DNA of 64,000 nt from Nitrosomonadales bacterium (GCA_023259065.1 JAHFQY010000001.1:66072-130071); one strand, 5' to 3'; numbered from the stretch's first letter, positions 1-9,884 are shown. Numbers and translations: made by a program. Notes: generated by a model from the sequence alone, not told the origin.

Positions 1-18
1 CAGCTGGTTTACTCTGCG

Positions 19-40
19 TAAATCTGTTTAATCTGTGGAC
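19..40. repeat. Partial copy of a dispersed AATCTG-type repeat
   Basis: This stretch reads like one arm of the inverted-repeat element found complete at 6485-6595 and 61573-61695 (shared core TAATCTG...GGAC). Only one arm is visible because the window begins here, so the partner arm may lie upstream. Confidence 0.55.
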
Positions 41-73
41 AACAGCAGTTTTGTTCTATTCAGGAGACGCAAC

Positions 74-772
74 ATGATTACCTTGCGCAAGGCATCAGAG
101 CGCGGCTACGCCAATCACGGCTGGCTGGAAAGCTGGCACAGTTTTTCCTTTGCCGATTACCATGATCCGGCGCATGTGCACTTTGGCAGCCTGCGCGTCA
201 TCAACGACGATACGGTGCAGGCAGGATACGGTTTCCCGACGCACGGCCACCGCGACATGGAGATACTCAGCTATGTGCTGAGCGGCACGCTGGAGCACAA
301 GGACAGCATGGGCAACGGCACGCAGATGCGTTATGGCGAGGTGCAGCTGATGTGCGCGGGAACAGGTGTGCAGCACAGCGAGTTCAATCCCTCGCATGAA
401 GAAGCAACACATTTCCTGCAGATATGGATCATGCCAGGGCAGCAGGGATTGGCGCCGGGATATCAGCAAAAAAGCTTCACGGTGGAAGAAAAGCAGGGGC
501 GCTGGTGCTTGCTGATTTCACCGGATGCGGCAGAGGGTTCATTGCTGCTGCATCAGGATGCCCGCGTCTATGCCACGATCTTAAAAGCACGGGAGAGTTT
601 GGGCTACGCACTGCAAAGCGGGCGCAAGGCCTATCTGCATGTGGTGCGCGGAAGTGTGACCGTGGCTGGAGAGCGCTTGCAGGCAGGCGATGCGGTAATG
701 GTGAACAATGAGACCGGGCTGCAGGTGCGGGCAGAAGAGGGTGCGGAATTACTGCTGTTTGACCTGGGTTAA
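74..772 (+). CDS. Pirin-family cupin protein
   Basis: This is a bicupin of about 232 aa in the pirin/YhhW family; known members bind a metal ion and some act as quercetin 2,3-dioxygenases. The N-terminal cupin carries the expected histidine-rich metal site (FPTHGHRDME, then GVQHSEFN), and a second cupin follows. I chose the ATG at 74 because AGGAG lies 8-12 bp upstream; the ORF-track start at 35 has no such signal. The 3' end overlaps the convergent spoT by 24 bp. The physiological substrate cannot be read from the sequence. Confidence 0.88.
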   Translation: MITLRKASERGYANHGWLESWHSFSFADYHDPAHVHFGSLRVINDDTVQAGYGFPTHGHRDMEILSYVLSGTLEHKDSMGNGTQMRYGEVQLMCAGTGVQHSEFNPSHEEATHFLQIWIMPGQQGLAPGYQQKSFTVEEKQGRWCLLISPDAAEGSLLLHQDARVYATILKARESLGYALQSGRKAYLHVVRGSVTVAGERLQAGDAVMVNNETGLQVRAEEGAELLLFDLG

Positions 773-2890
773 CGGCATGCTGCCTTTCATGCGCGTGATG
801 CGCACCACTTCGGGTATCTGGCGTAGAGCTCTGAGCACCTGCGCCATATGCAGGCGATTATTGACTTGCAGACAGAAGTACAGCGTGGTGTAGTCGCCCT
901 CGTTGCTGAATTGGGCATTCTCGATATTGGAGCCGGCATCGGCAATCGCCGATGCCACCTTTGCCAGCACACCGCGCTGGTTGGCGACGATGAGCTTGAT
1001 GCTGACATCAAACAGCTTGTTGATATTCTTGTCCCACGCCACATCCAGCCATTCGTCCGCGCCTGCACGGCCTTTGCGCAAGACAGGGCAGTCGTGAGTG
1101 TGCACTACCAGTCCCTGCCCGCTCTTCAGCACGCCGATAATGGGGTCGCCCGGAATCGGGCGGCAGCACTTGGCAAATTGCACGGCGGTTCCCTCGGTGC
1201 CGAGTATGGTGATGACATTGTTGGCGCCACTGACATGCGCAGTGTTTTCGTCACCCACGCGTGCCAGTTTGCGCGCGATCACCATATTGAGGCTGCGCCC
1301 CAGGCCTATATCGGCAAAAACTTCCTGGCGTGATTTGGCGCCGGTTTCCTTGAGCAGCTTGTCCCAGTGTGCATCATCCATCTCCGAGAGTTTTAAGCCT
1401 AGGGAGCCGAGTGCCTGATTGAGCAGGCGTTCGCCCAACGCCGCGGATTCGTCCAGGTGCAGGGTTCTCAGCGCGTAGCGTATCTGGCTGCGCGCCTTGC
1501 TGGTCACCACATAACTGAGCCAGGAGGGATTGGGGTGGGCGTGCGGCGCGGTAATGATTTCCACGCGGTCGCCATTTTTCAGCTCGGTGCGCAGGGGCAC
1601 CAGTTCGAAATTGACCTTGGACGCCACACAGCGGTTGCCGATGTCGGTGTGCACGCTGTAGGCAAAATCAACCGCGGTGGCCCCGCGCGGCAGGGACAGG
1701 ATTTTCCCCTGCGGCGTGAATACATAAACTTCGTCCGGAAACAGGTCAATCTTCAGGTGCTCCAGAAACTCCACCGAGTTGCCGCTTTGGCTCAGGCTTT
1801 CCAGCAGGCTTTGCAGCCATTGGTGGGTTTTGACATGCAGCTCGTTGATGGGCGCGTCCGCCGTCTTGTACAGCCAGTGCGAGGCAACGCCGGCTTCCGC
1901 AATCCGGTCCATTTCCACCGTGCGTATCTGCACCTCGATCGGTGTGCCAAAGGGGCCGAACAGGGTGGTATGCAATGACTGGTAACCGTTGGCCTTGGGA
2001 ATGGCGATGTAATCCTTGAACTTGCCCGGGAAGGGCTTGTACAGGGCGTGCAGCGCGCCCAGCGCCACATAGCAGGCCGGCACATCATCCACCAGCACGC
2101 GGAAACCATAGATATCCAGCACCTCGGAAAATGCCAGCGACTTGGCCTGCATCTTCTGGTAAATGCCATACAGGTGCTTTTCGCGCCCGCGCACTTCGGC
2201 GTGAATCTTGAACTCTTCAAGGCGGTGGCGGATGGCATCCAGGATTTTTCCCACCACCTCGCGCCGGTTGCCGCGCGCCACCTTGAGCGCCTTGGACAGC
2301 ACCGAGTGGCGGTTGGGGTGCAGGTGCATAAAGCTCAAGTCCTGCAGCTCGTGGTATATCTCGTTCAGCCCCAAGCGATTGGCGATGGGTGCGTAAATCT
2401 CCATGGTTTCGCGGGCAATGCGTTCGCATTTTTCGCGCGACATCGCATCCAGCGTGCGCATGTTGTGCAGGCGGTCCGACAGCTTGATCAGGATCACGCG
2501 CACATCGCGCGCCATCGCCATCAGCATCTTGCGGAAGTTTTCCGCCTGCGCATCCTCGCGTGTTTCAAACTGCAGCTTGTCCAGCTTGCTCAGGCCGTCC
2601 ACCAGCTCGGCAACCGGTTTGCCAAACTGCGCGGCGACATCGTCGGTGCTGACATCGGTGTCCTCGATGACGTCGTGCAACAGTGCCGCGATAATGGCCT
2701 GGGTATCCAGATGCAGGGCGGTAAGGATGCGGGCTACGGCGATGGGGTGGGAAACGTAAGCATCACCGGACTGGCGCAGTTGACCATGGTGTGCTGCTTT
2801 GCTGAATGCGACGGCGCGCTGGATGTTTTCAACATCCTCGGGTTTCAGGTAGGCTGAAACTTCCTGTAGCAGCGCCTCGGCATCGGACAT
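749..2890 (-). CDS. spoT: Bifunctional (p)ppGpp synthetase/hydrolase, SpoT type
   Basis: This 713-aa RelA/SpoT homologue controls the stringent-response alarmone (p)ppGpp. The N-terminal HD hydrolase domain is intact (LLHDVIEDTD, about residues 71-80), so hydrolysis is expected. The synthetase domain follows (YIAIPKANGYQSLHT and EVQIRT, about 290-330), then a TGS domain (about 385-430) and a C-terminal ACT domain. The synthetase charge motif reads KFKD where bifunctional enzymes usually have RFKD, a conservative change. It is the last gene of yicC-gmk-rpoZ-spoT, a familiar proteobacterial order that favours SpoT over RelA. Confidence 0.96.
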   Translation of the reverse strand: MSDAEALLQEVSAYLKPEDVENIQRAVAFSKAAHHGQLRQSGDAYVSHPIAVARILTALHLDTQAIIAALLHDVIEDTDVSTDDVAAQFGKPVAELVDGLSKLDKLQFETREDAQAENFRKMLMAMARDVRVILIKLSDRLHNMRTLDAMSREKCERIARETMEIYAPIANRLGLNEIYHELQDLSFMHLHPNRHSVLSKALKVARGNRREVVGKILDAIRHRLEEFKIHAEVRGREKHLYGIYQKMQAKSLAFSEVLDIYGFRVLVDDVPACYVALGALHALYKPFPGKFKDYIAIPKANGYQSLHTTLFGPFGTPIEVQIRTVEMDRIAEAGVASHWLYKTADAPINELHVKTHQWLQSLLESLSQSGNSVEFLEHLKIDLFPDEVYVFTPQGKILSLPRGATAVDFAYSVHTDIGNRCVASKVNFELVPLRTELKNGDRVEIITAPHAHPNPSWLSYVVTSKARSQIRYALRTLHLDESAALGERLLNQALGSLGLKLSEMDDAHWDKLLKETGAKSRQEVFADIGLGRSLNMVIARKLARVGDENTAHVSGANNVITILGTEGTAVQFAKCCRPIPGDPIIGVLKSGQGLVVHTHDCPVLRKGRAGADEWLDVAWDKNINKLFDVSIKLIVANQRGVLAKVASAIADAGSNIENAQFSNEGDYTTLYFCLQVNNRLHMAQVLRALRQIPEVVRITRMKGSMPLTQVKQQ

Positions 2891-2935
2891 GAAAAGTCGG
2901 GAATGAACAGATTCAAGACTGTAAAGCCTGAAAGA

Positions 2936-3142
2936 TCAGGCCATGCCGCGGTTGAGCATTTCCAGGCCGACCTTGCCTTCGCTGATTTCGCGCAGGGCGA
3001 TCACGGTGGGCTTGTCATTGCTCTCGTCCACCAGGTAGCCGGCGCCATTGGCCAGCTGACGGGCGCGGTAAGCGGCGGCCAGAGTCAGTTCAAAACGGTT
3101 GGGGATGTGTTTCATGCAGTCTTCAACGGTAATGCGGGCCAT
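2936..3142 (-). CDS. rpoZ: RNA polymerase omega subunit
   Basis: This 68-aa protein matches RpoZ in length and in its MARITVEDC start, [16 protein letters not shown] core and [11 protein letters not shown] segment. Omega chaperones beta-prime in RNA polymerase and, in proteobacteria, contributes to a ppGpp site. It lies 2 bp downstream of gmk and 45 bp upstream of spoT, so alarmone metabolism and an RNA polymerase partner of the alarmone are co-transcribed. Confidence 0.96.
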   Translation of the reverse strand: MARITVEDCMKHIPNRFELTLAAAYRARQLANGAGYLVDESNDKPTVIALREISEGKVGLEMLNRGMA

Positions 3143-3144
3143 GA

Positions 3145-3762
3145 TTACTCCTGTTTCTGTAATTGATTGATTAAATTTGCCTGGCGTACGAGTTGCCGAT
3201 CGCGACGCAATCCGGCGGCGACGACGACGGCATTGAGTTGTTGCAGAGCCTCGTCCAGCTTGTCGTTAATAATAACATAGTCAAACTCGGCGGCATGGGC
3301 GATGTCCTCCTGCGCGGCCTGCAGGCGGCGGGTGATCACCTCCTGGCTATCCTGGCCGCGTCCCTTGAGACGGGTTTCCAGCGCTTGCAGGGAGGGCGGC
3401 AGTATGAAAATCGGGATGCACAGCGGGAACTTGTTGCGCACCTGGGCGGCGCCCTGCCAATCTATTTCCAGCAGGATGTCGCGGCCGCTTTGCAGCTCCT
3501 TGTTCAGCCAGGATTGTGATGTGCCGTAAAGATTGCCGTACACCTCCGCGCTTTCCAGGAAGTCGCCATGCTGGATCATGCCCAGAAAGGCTTCACGGCT
3601 GACAAAGTGGTAGTCCTTGCCGTGTACCTCGCCGGGGCGCGGTGCGCGCGAGGTGTAGGACACGGACAAGTCGATATTTTTATTGATCTCCAGCAGCGCC
3701 TTGATCAGGCTGGTCTTGCCGGCGCCCGAGGGGGCGCTTACGATAAACAGGTTTCCGCTCAT
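3145..3762 (-). CDS. gmk: Guanylate kinase
   Basis: This 205-aa enzyme phosphorylates GMP to GDP with ATP in the cytoplasm. The P-loop [10 protein letters not shown] is near residue 9, followed by the GMP-binding region ([20 protein letters not shown]) and [10 protein letters not shown]. Its length is standard for bacterial Gmk. It sits between yicC (4 bp upstream) and rpoZ (2 bp downstream), so tight co-translation is likely and links guanine-nucleotide supply to the SpoT operon. Confidence 0.97.
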   Translation of the reverse strand: MSGNLFIVSAPSGAGKTSLIKALLEINKNIDLSVSYTSRAPRPGEVHGKDYHFVSREAFLGMIQHGDFLESAEVYGNLYGTSQSWLNKELQSGRDILLEIDWQGAAQVRNKFPLCIPIFILPPSLQALETRLKGRGQDSQEVITRRLQAAQEDIAHAAEFDYVIINDKLDEALQQLNAVVVAAGLRRDRQLVRQANLINQLQKQE

Positions 3763-3766
3763 GTCA

Positions 3767-4633
3767 TTACTCCAGGTTTTGAATTTGTTCGCGCATTTGT
3801 TCGATCAGGATTTTCATTTCCATGGAGGCGCGCGAGACTTCGGCATCCACGGATTTTGAGCCCAGTGTGTTGGCTTCGCGGTGCAACTCCTGCATCAGGA
3901 AATCCAGGCGCTTGCCCACGGCGCCGCCCTTGTCCAGCACGCGCTCCATCTCGACGAGGTGGGTGTGCAGGCGGGACAGCTCTTCATCCACATCGATCTT
4001 GCTGGCAAACAGGGAAATTTCCTGGTGCAGGCGCTCGGCGTCAGCGTTGCCCAGGATCTCTTGCAAGCGTGCCTGCAGTTTTAGTTCATAAGCCTTGATG
4101 GCGGCGGGAATACGCGGTGCAACCGCAGTGCGTAATGCGTTGATTTGCGCGATGCGCTGCAGCAAAAAGTCCTTCAGTTTGGCGCCTTCGCGTTCCCGCG
4201 ATGCGGAGAAGTCGTGCAGTGCCTGCTGCAACAGGCACTGCACGCTGGTGCGCAGGGTGTCGGCGCTCAGGCTGTCGCTCTCCAGTATGCCGTTCCAGCG
4301 CAATACGTCGGCCACGCTCAGCTCCCTGGCATTGGGCATGACGGCGCTGACTTCGCTGCTCCACTGTGCCAGCTGTTGCAACAAAGGCTGGTTGATGCTG
4401 GCGGGCTTGCTGACAGAGGCGCGCGCGGCAATGCCGATGCGGCATTCCACTTTGCCGCGGCTCACCGCGGCGGCAATGGCTACACGCAGCGCTTGCTCCA
4501 GCCCGCGCAACTCGTCGGGGAGGCGCAGCTGCAAATCCAGGTAGCGCGAGTTGACTGCGCGAACCTCCAGCGTCAGCGAGCCGGCATCCAGTTCCGCTGT
4601 GGCAGCTGCAAAGCCGGTCATGCTGTAAATCAT
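3767..4633 (-). CDS. yicC: YicC-family endoribonuclease-like protein
   Basis: This 288-aa protein has the YicC N-terminal signature MIYSMTGFA and the conserved C-terminal part KRLDFLMQELHREANTLGSK, which belongs to the DUF1732 half. YicC proteins are linked to RNA turnover and stationary-phase survival in other bacteria; that role is transferred from the family. It is the first gene of the operon and is divergent from the PP2C phosphatase at 4764. Confidence 0.93.
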   Translation of the reverse strand: MIYSMTGFAAATAELDAGSLTLEVRAVNSRYLDLQLRLPDELRGLEQALRVAIAAAVSRGKVECRIGIAARASVSKPASINQPLLQQLAQWSSEVSAVMPNARELSVADVLRWNGILESDSLSADTLRTSVQCLLQQALHDFSASREREGAKLKDFLLQRIAQINALRTAVAPRIPAAIKAYELKLQARLQEILGNADAERLHQEISLFASKIDVDEELSRLHTHLVEMERVLDKGGAVGKRLDFLMQELHREANTLGSKSVDAEVSRASMEMKILIEQMREQIQNLE

Positions 4634-4683
4634 CGCGTTCTCCGAAACGGGTGGGGGAAATAAATCTGGGCTGAACCGGCTGC

Positions 4684-4689
4684 ATTATA
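4684..4689 (-). promoter_or_regulatory. Possible -10 element for yicC-gmk-rpoZ-spoT
   Basis: On the minus strand this reads TATAAT, about 50 bp upstream of yicC in the 130-bp divergent gap shared with the PP2C gene. I could not find a convincing -35 at 16-18 bp, so this is a weak call. Confidence 0.35.
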
Positions 4690-4763
4690 TTACGATAACG
4701 CTTAACCCCTGATTTCAGTATGAACATTTTGACCAAGGCCGCCAAAACCATTCCAGACTCCAG

Positions 4764-5558
4764 ATGAATTTTGCTGTTTACCAAGCTACCTACCAAGGGG
4801 GGCGCAAATATAACCAGGACCGTGTGGCTTACGCCTACACGGACCAGGCCTTATTGCTGGTACTGGCTGACGGCATGGGGGGGCATTCCCATGGCGAGCT
4901 GGCGGCACAGATCACGATACAGACTTACATGCAGGCGTTTTCCGTGGCGGCCAAGCCGCGCATACAAAACCCTGAAGGGTTTCTGGGTAGAATCATGCGC
5001 CATGCGCATCAAACCATAGGCCAGTTTGCCATAGACCAGGGCTTGAGCGGCAATCCGGGCACCACCTGTGTGGCGGCGCTGGTGCAGGACGGCCAGGTGT
5101 GCTGGGCGCATGCGGGCGACTCGCGCTTTTACCTGTTGCGCGATGCTGCCGTGGCCGCGGTGACAACCGATCACTCGGTGGTGCAACAGTGGGCGGACTG
5201 GGGTCTGATTACCCATGAGGAAATGCGGACGCACCCGGATCGCAACAAGATCACCAACTGCCTGGGTGGTTCGGATGAGCAGTTCTTTGTGGAGACGGTG
5301 CCGGAAATTCCCCTGATGCAGGGGGATGTCCTGTTGTTGTGCAGCGACGGCCTGTGGGGGCCGTTGTCTGAGGACGAAATTGCCAAGGCGCTGGATTCCG
5401 CGCCTTTGCACACAGGGCTTGAGCAGCTGATGGGGCTGGCCCTGTTTCGCGAAAATGTCAGCGCCGACAACACCACTGCCGTGGTGGCGCGCTGGGGGGC
5501 TGCCGAGCAGGATCACAGCGTGACGGAACCTTTCTTTGGCGTGCTCGACGAGCGCTGA
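4764..5558 (+). CDS. PP2C-family serine/threonine phosphatase
   Basis: This 264-aa protein consists almost entirely of a PPM/PP2C catalytic domain. Metal-binding motifs are in the expected order: NQDR near residue 17, LADGMGG near 35-40, HAGDSRFYLLRD in the middle and LLCSDGLWG late. There is no transmembrane or sensor domain, so it is probably a soluble phosphatase for Ser/Thr phosphoproteins. No kinase lies next to it, so its target is unknown. It is transcribed divergently from yicC, and a MITE-like repeat begins right after its stop codon. Confidence 0.92.
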   Translation: MNFAVYQATYQGGRKYNQDRVAYAYTDQALLLVLADGMGGHSHGELAAQITIQTYMQAFSVAAKPRIQNPEGFLGRIMRHAHQTIGQFAIDQGLSGNPGTTCVAALVQDGQVCWAHAGDSRFYLLRDAAVAAVTTDHSVVQQWADWGLITHEEMRTHPDRNKITNCLGGSDEQFFVETVPEIPLMQGDVLLLCSDGLWGPLSEDEIAKALDSAPLHTGLEQLMGLALFRENVSADNTTAVVARWGAAEQDHSVTEPFFGVLDER

Positions 5559-5698
5559 GGGCATCTCTAAAAGTTCAGATTTCATCCCAACTGCTGTGTT
5601 GCGGGAAAAATTTCTTGCTTACATATTGTTCATATCTGCGCGGCGAGATTTTTTCCACGCCTTGCATTTGGGCGAACTCTTAACTTTTAGAGGCGCCC
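5559..5698. repeat. MITE-like element with 17-bp terminal inverted repeats
   Basis: The left end GGGCATCTCTAAAAGTT (5559-5575) and right end AACTTTTAGAGGCGCCC (5682-5698) are inverted copies matching at 15 of 17 positions. They enclose about 105 bp without an ORF. The element starts at the base after the PP2C stop codon and ends about 20 bp before the rph -10 box. It encodes no transposase. Confidence 0.7.
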
Positions 5699-5720
5699 AT
5701 ATGTGATTACCTCTCCGCGC

Positions 5721-5726
5721 TATAAT
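5721..5726 (+). promoter_or_regulatory. -10 box for rph
   Basis: A perfect TATAAT lies 34 bp upstream of the chosen rph start. The -35 position falls at the edge of the preceding MITE-like element and shows no good consensus. Confidence 0.45.
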
Positions 5727-5759
5727 GCGCAGCGTTTTCAACTTCCCGAGATTCCTGCC

Positions 5760-6476
5760 ATGCGTCCCAGCCAGCGTCAGCCCAACCAGTTACGTTCCAT
5801 CCGCATTACCCGCAACTACACCAAGCATGCCGAAGGCTCGGTGCTGATCGAGTGCGGCGACACGAAAGTGATTTGCACCGCCAGCGTGGAAGAGCGTGTG
5901 CCGGGCCACAAGAAGGGCAGCGGCGAAGGCTGGGTGACCGCCGAATACGGCATGCTGCCACGCTCCACCGGCAGCCGCATGGACCGCGAGGCTGCGCGCG
6001 GCAAGCAGTCCGGGCGCACCCAGGAAATCCAGCGCCTGATCGGGCGCAGCCTGCGCGCCGTGGTTGACCTCAAAAAACTCGGTGAGCGCACCATACAGAT
6101 AGACTGCGACGTAATCCAGGCCGATGGCGGCACGCGCACCGCCAGCATCACCGGCGCCTATGTGGCGCTGCAGGATGCGGTAAGCGGCCTGCTGCAAAAA
6201 GGCCTGATCGCAGAAACTCCGCTGCGCGATGCCGTGGCGGCAATTTCAGTGGGCATCTATCAGGGCACGCCGGTGCTCGATCTCGACTACGTTGAGGATT
6301 CCGATTGCGATACCGACATGAACGTGGTGATGCTGGGCAGCGGGAATTTTGTCGAGGTGCAGGGCACGGCGGAAGGCCATGCTTTTTCTCGCGCCGAGAT
6401 GGATGAGCTGCTGGAGCTGGCCAAGCACGGCATTACACAGCTGATAGAAATGCAGCGCGCGGCGTTGGCGATTTAG
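5760..6476 (+). CDS. rph: Ribonuclease PH
   Basis: RNase PH trims the 3' end of tRNA precursors by phosphorolysis. The start [16 protein letters not shown] and motifs such as [16 protein letters not shown] and [14 protein letters not shown] are typical. The ATG at 5760 gives 238 aa, the normal family length, so the upstream part of the ORF-track entry is rejected; that extension would also run through the TATAAT box. It is followed by rdgB and hemW, a common proteobacterial order. Confidence 0.96.
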   Translation: MRPSQRQPNQLRSIRITRNYTKHAEGSVLIECGDTKVICTASVEERVPGHKKGSGEGWVTAEYGMLPRSTGSRMDREAARGKQSGRTQEIQRLIGRSLRAVVDLKKLGERTIQIDCDVIQADGGTRTASITGAYVALQDAVSGLLQKGLIAETPLRDAVAAISVGIYQGTPVLDLDYVEDSDCDTDMNVVMLGSGNFVEVQGTAEGHAFSRAEMDELLELAKHGITQLIEMQRAALAI

Positions 6477-6484
6477 GGAAAGCG

Positions 6485-6595
6485 CTCATCCGCAGATTAC
6501 ACAGATACACGCAGATTCCCCCGGTGAACTTTGCAATGATGCGCTGAAATATGCCTTATGATTAATCTGTTCCATCTGTGTAATCTGCGGATGAG
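6485..6595. repeat. Intergenic element with perfect 22-bp inverted repeats
   Basis: CTCATCCGCAGATTACACAG... at 6485-6506 is exactly reverse-complemented at 6574-6595. The 67-bp interior contains further AATCTG-type fragments. The element fills the rph-rdgB gap. A related copy is at 61573-61695 and a half copy is at 19-40. Confidence 0.75.
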
Positions 6596-6609
6596 AAGGT
6601 TTTGAAGAT

Positions 6610-7200
6610 ATGAAAAAACTCGTTATCGCCTCCAACAACTCCGGCAAGCTGCGCGAATTCCAGGCCATGCTGGCGCCTCTGGGTATCGAGGTGCTGACGC
6701 AGGCGCAGCTCGGTATTTCCGAGGCCGAGGAGCCGCATTGCACCTTTGTGGAAAATGCCCTGGCCAAGGCGCGCCATGTCAGCAAGGCAAGCGGGCTGCC
6801 CGCGCTGGCGGATGATTCCGGCATTTGCGTTGCCGCGCTGGGCGGCGCTCCCGGCGTGTATTCCGCGCGCTATGCGGGTGACAATCCCAAGTCCGATGCG
6901 CGCAACAACGAAAAATTGCTGCAAGTCATGCAGGGCGTGGCTGACCGGCGTGCGCACTATTATTGCGTGCTGGTGCTGGTGCACCACGCCGATGACCCGC
7001 AGCCGCTGATTGCGGAAGGGGAGTGGCATGGCGAGATCGCGCACGAGGAGCGCGGCGCTGGCGGCTTTGGCTATGACCCCATGTTCTGGCTGCCCGAGCA
7101 GGGCAGGATGAGTTCGGAGCTGACGCATGATGAAAAAACATTGCTCAGCCATCGCGGCAAGGCGATGAGAATTTTGCTGCAGAAGCTGAAGCTCGAATGA
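6610..7200 (+). CDS. rdgB: XTP/dITP pyrophosphatase (RdgB/HAM1)
   Basis: This 196-aa house-cleaning enzyme hydrolyses non-canonical purine triphosphates (dITP, XTP) and keeps them out of DNA. The signature SNNSGKLREF is at the N-terminus, LADDSGICVAALGGAPGVYS is in the middle, and GGFGYDPMFWLPEQG and LSHRGKAM are near the end. All are standard. Its stop overlaps the hemW start by 4 bp (ATGA), indicating translational coupling. Confidence 0.96.
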   Translation: MKKLVIASNNSGKLREFQAMLAPLGIEVLTQAQLGISEAEEPHCTFVENALAKARHVSKASGLPALADDSGICVAALGGAPGVYSARYAGDNPKSDARNNEKLLQVMQGVADRRAHYYCVLVLVHHADDPQPLIAEGEWHGEIAHEERGAGGFGYDPMFWLPEQGRMSSELTHDEKTLLSHRGKAMRILLQKLKLE

Positions 7201-8390
7201 GCGTGCAAGCGCTGCATCCCGTCGGCCTCGCTGCGCAGGCTGTCAACTTCCAGGCCTTGCCTCCGCTGTCCCTGTACATCCACATTCCCTGGTGCGTGCG
7301 CAAATGTCCGTATTGCGATTTCAATTCGCACGAGGCGCGCAATGGCTTGCCTGAAGATGACTATGTTGCCGCACTGACCCGCGACCTTGAACTGGCGCTG
7401 CCCCTGGTGTGGGGGCGCAGGGTATACAGCGTGTTTATCGGCGGCGGCACGCCCAGCCTGTTTTCTGCGCAGGCGATGGAACGCATCCTCGGCACGGTGC
7501 GCATGCTGCTGCCGCTGGACGTGAATGCGGAAATCACCTTGGAGGCCAACCCCGGCACAGTGGAAGCGGAAAAATTCGCCGGCTTCCGCGAGGCAGGCGT
7601 GACGCGTTTGTCGCTGGGCATCCAGAGCTTCAACGAGACGCATCTCAAGGCATTGGGGCGTATTCATGATGCGTCTGAGGCGCGCCGTGCGGTGGAGATT
7701 GCGCAGCAGCACTTCGACAACATCAACCTCGATCTGATGTATGCCCTGCCGCAGCAGACGCTGGCGGAGGCGGAGCAGGATGTGAGCACCGCCTTGAGTT
7801 ATGCGCCGCAGCATCTGTCCTGTTACCACCTGACGCTGGAACCCAATACCCTGTTCTACCGCCACCCGCCTGCCTTGCCGGACGACGATGCGAGCAGTGA
7901 AATGCAGCAGCGCATCGAACAGCCGCTGGCTGCACACGGCTACCTTCATTACGAAACCTCCGCCTTTGCGCAGCCCGGCAAGCAGTCGCGCCACAATCTC
8001 AACTACTGGCAATTCGGCGATTACCTCGGCATCGGCGCAGGTGCGCACAGCAAGCTGAGTTTCCACGACAAGGTGATAAGGCAGGCGCGCTACAAGCAGC
8101 CGCAAGCCTATATGGAGCAAGTGCGGCAGGGTGCGCCGGTACAAAGCGAGCAGACGCTGACGCGCGATGACCTGTGCTTTGAATTTATGATGAATGCCTT
8201 GCGCCTGAATCAGGGCTTTGACGCCAATCTGTTCAGCGAGCGCACCAGCCTGCCCTTGTTGCTAATACGCAAGGAGCTGGAGCAGGCCGAGCAGCGCGGC
8301 TTGCTGTCGCGTGACCAGCAGCGCATTGCGCCGACCGAGCAGGGGCGGGTATTTTTGAATGATTTGCTGCAGATGTTTTTGCGTGACTAG
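7197..8390 (+). CDS. hemW: HemW, radical SAM haem chaperone
   Basis: This 397-aa radical SAM protein has the cluster motif CVRKCPYC without the extra fourth cysteine that marks true HemN; compare CFYCAC in the hemN at 21955. That supports HemW, a haem-binding chaperone that delivers haem to respiratory enzymes, rather than a coproporphyrinogen oxidase. The SAM-binding GGGTPS and the C-terminal HemN_C domain are present. It follows rdgB in the usual order and overlaps the convergent trmB by 4 bp. Confidence 0.93.
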   Translation: MSVQALHPVGLAAQAVNFQALPPLSLYIHIPWCVRKCPYCDFNSHEARNGLPEDDYVAALTRDLELALPLVWGRRVYSVFIGGGTPSLFSAQAMERILGTVRMLLPLDVNAEITLEANPGTVEAEKFAGFREAGVTRLSLGIQSFNETHLKALGRIHDASEARRAVEIAQQHFDNINLDLMYALPQQTLAEAEQDVSTALSYAPQHLSCYHLTLEPNTLFYRHPPALPDDDASSEMQQRIEQPLAAHGYLHYETSAFAQPGKQSRHNLNYWQFGDYLGIGAGAHSKLSFHDKVIRQARYKQPQAYMEQVRQGAPVQSEQTLTRDDLCFEFMMNALRLNQGFDANLFSERTSLPLLLIRKELEQAEQRGLLSRDQQRIAPTEQGRVFLNDLLQMFLRD

Positions 8391-9061
8391 ATCTTTTGGA
8401 ATACCAGATCCCATACCCCGTGGCCTAGCTTTAATCCGCGATTTTCAAACTTGGTGAGCGGGCGGTAAGCGGGTTTCTCGGCGTAATCCGTGGCGGAGTT
8501 CTTGAGAGCGGGTTCTGCACTGAGCACCGCCAGCACCTGCTCGGCGTAGTCCTGCCAATCGGTGGCGACGTGAATATACCCGCCCGTTTTGATTTTCTTC
8601 ACCAGTTGCGCCACAAAAGGCGCTTGTATCAAGCGCCGCTTGTTATGGCGCGCCTTGTGCCACGGGTCGGGAAAAAAGATGTGCACGCCATCGAGTGATT
8701 CATCCTGCAGCATGTCACGGATGACTTCGACGGCGTCGTGCTGGATGATGCGAATGTTGCCCAGGCCCTGTTCGTCGATTTGCTTGAGCAGGCTGCCGAC
8801 GCCGGGCGGGTGTACTTCCAGCGCCAGGTAATCATTCTGCGGATGATGTCTGGCGATGTGCGCGGTGGGTTCGCCCATGCCAAAACCGATCTCCAGTATC
8901 TTGGGGGCGGCGCGCCCGAAGCTGGTATCCAGATCCAGCAACTGTGCTGCATATGAGATGCCGAAGCGTGGCATCAGCGTGTCCAGGCTGCGTTGCTGGG
9001 CGGCGGATACGCGCCCCTGGCGCAGCACGAAGCTGCGTATGTGTCGATCTCGAAGTTCCAT
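8387..9061 (-). CDS. trmB: tRNA (guanine-N7-)-methyltransferase
   Basis: This 224-aa SAM-dependent enzyme makes m7G46 in tRNA. Motif I reads [11 protein letters not shown] and the family-specific [16 protein letters not shown] is intact, followed by [10 protein letters not shown]. Its start overlaps the last base of thiG, and it is probably co-transcribed with thiS-thiG, an unrelated but common pairing in betaproteobacteria. Confidence 0.95.
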   Translation of the reverse strand: MELRDRHIRSFVLRQGRVSAAQQRSLDTLMPRFGISYAAQLLDLDTSFGRAAPKILEIGFGMGEPTAHIARHHPQNDYLALEVHPPGVGSLLKQIDEQGLGNIRIIQHDAVEVIRDMLQDESLDGVHIFFPDPWHKARHNKRRLIQAPFVAQLVKKIKTGGYIHVATDWQDYAEQVLAVLSAEPALKNSATDYAEKPAYRPLTKFENRGLKLGHGVWDLVFQKI

Positions 9062-9861
9062 CAGGACTTGTTTGCCGTGCTGATCATGCCGCTGGTGGGC
9101 GAGCTGGGGGAGGCGCTGTAGAGTTTCCTGGGCATGCGGCCGGCAAGGAAGGCTGCGCGCCCAGCTTCAACGCCCAGCTTCATGGCAGATGCCATCAATA
9201 CAGGGTCTTGCGCGGCGGCAATCGCGGTGTTCATCAGCACGCCGGCGCAACCCAGCTCCATTGCGACTGCGGCATCGGAAGCGGTGCCCACGCCGGCATC
9301 GACGATGACTGGCACCTGCACGCGATCCATGATGAGCTGCAGATTCCACGGGTTGAGTATGCCCATGCCCGAGCCTATCAGCGAGGCCAGCGGCATGATG
9401 GCGACGCAGCCGATGTCTTCCAGTTGTTTGGCGATGATGGGGTCGTCCGAGGTGTACACCATCACCTGGAAGCCGTCCTTCACCAGTGTCTTGGCGGCAG
9501 CGATGGTTTCCACCACGTTGGGGTAGAGCGATTGCGGATCGCCCAGTACTTCCAGCTTCACCAGGCTGTGCCCATCCAGCAGTTCGCGCGCCAGGCGCAG
9601 GGTGCGCACCGCATCATCGGCGCTGTAGCAGCCCGCCGTGTTGGGCAGCAGGGTGTATTTGGACAGCGGCAGGATGTCGAGCAGGTTGGGTTCGTTCGGG
9701 TTCTGGCCAATGTTGCTGCGGCGTATGGCGATGGTGATGATTTCCGCGCCGCTGGCCTCGATGGCAGCCTGGGTCTGGGCGAAATCCTTGTATTTGCCGG
9801 TGCCCACCAGCAGGCGCGAGTTATAGGGTTTGCCTGCAATAATTAATTTATCTTGCTTCAT
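9061..9861 (-). CDS. thiG: Thiazole synthase
   Basis: ThiG (266 aa) builds the thiazole phosphate of thiamine from deoxyxylulose phosphate, dehydroglycine and the ThiS thiocarboxylate. The Schiff-base lysine region LVKLEVLGD, and [18 protein letters not shown] near the phosphate-binding end, are intact. It lies 23 bp downstream of thiS. Other thiamine genes are not in the window. Confidence 0.96.
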   Translation of the reverse strand: MKQDKLIIAGKPYNSRLLVGTGKYKDFAQTQAAIEASGAEIITIAIRRSNIGQNPNEPNLLDILPLSKYTLLPNTAGCYSADDAVRTLRLARELLDGHSLVKLEVLGDPQSLYPNVVETIAAAKTLVKDGFQVMVYTSDDPIIAKQLEDIGCVAIMPLASLIGSGMGILNPWNLQLIMDRVQVPVIVDAGVGTASDAAVAMELGCAGVLMNTAIAAAQDPVLMASAMKLGVEAGRAAFLAGRMPRKLYSASPSSPTSGMISTANKS

Positions 9862-9884
9862 CGGTATTTTGACTCTTTCATGAG

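Noticed and set aside
1457-1978. Long plus-strand ORFs opposite spoT (also 848-1333 and 2048-2857)
   Set aside because: They are antisense shadows of the spoT coding frame and show no family motifs.
7197-8390. Annotating this radical SAM protein as a second coproporphyrinogen oxidase
   Set aside because: It lacks the fourth cysteine of the HemN CxxxCxxCxC motif and sits in the rph-rdgB-hemW context, so HemW is preferred.
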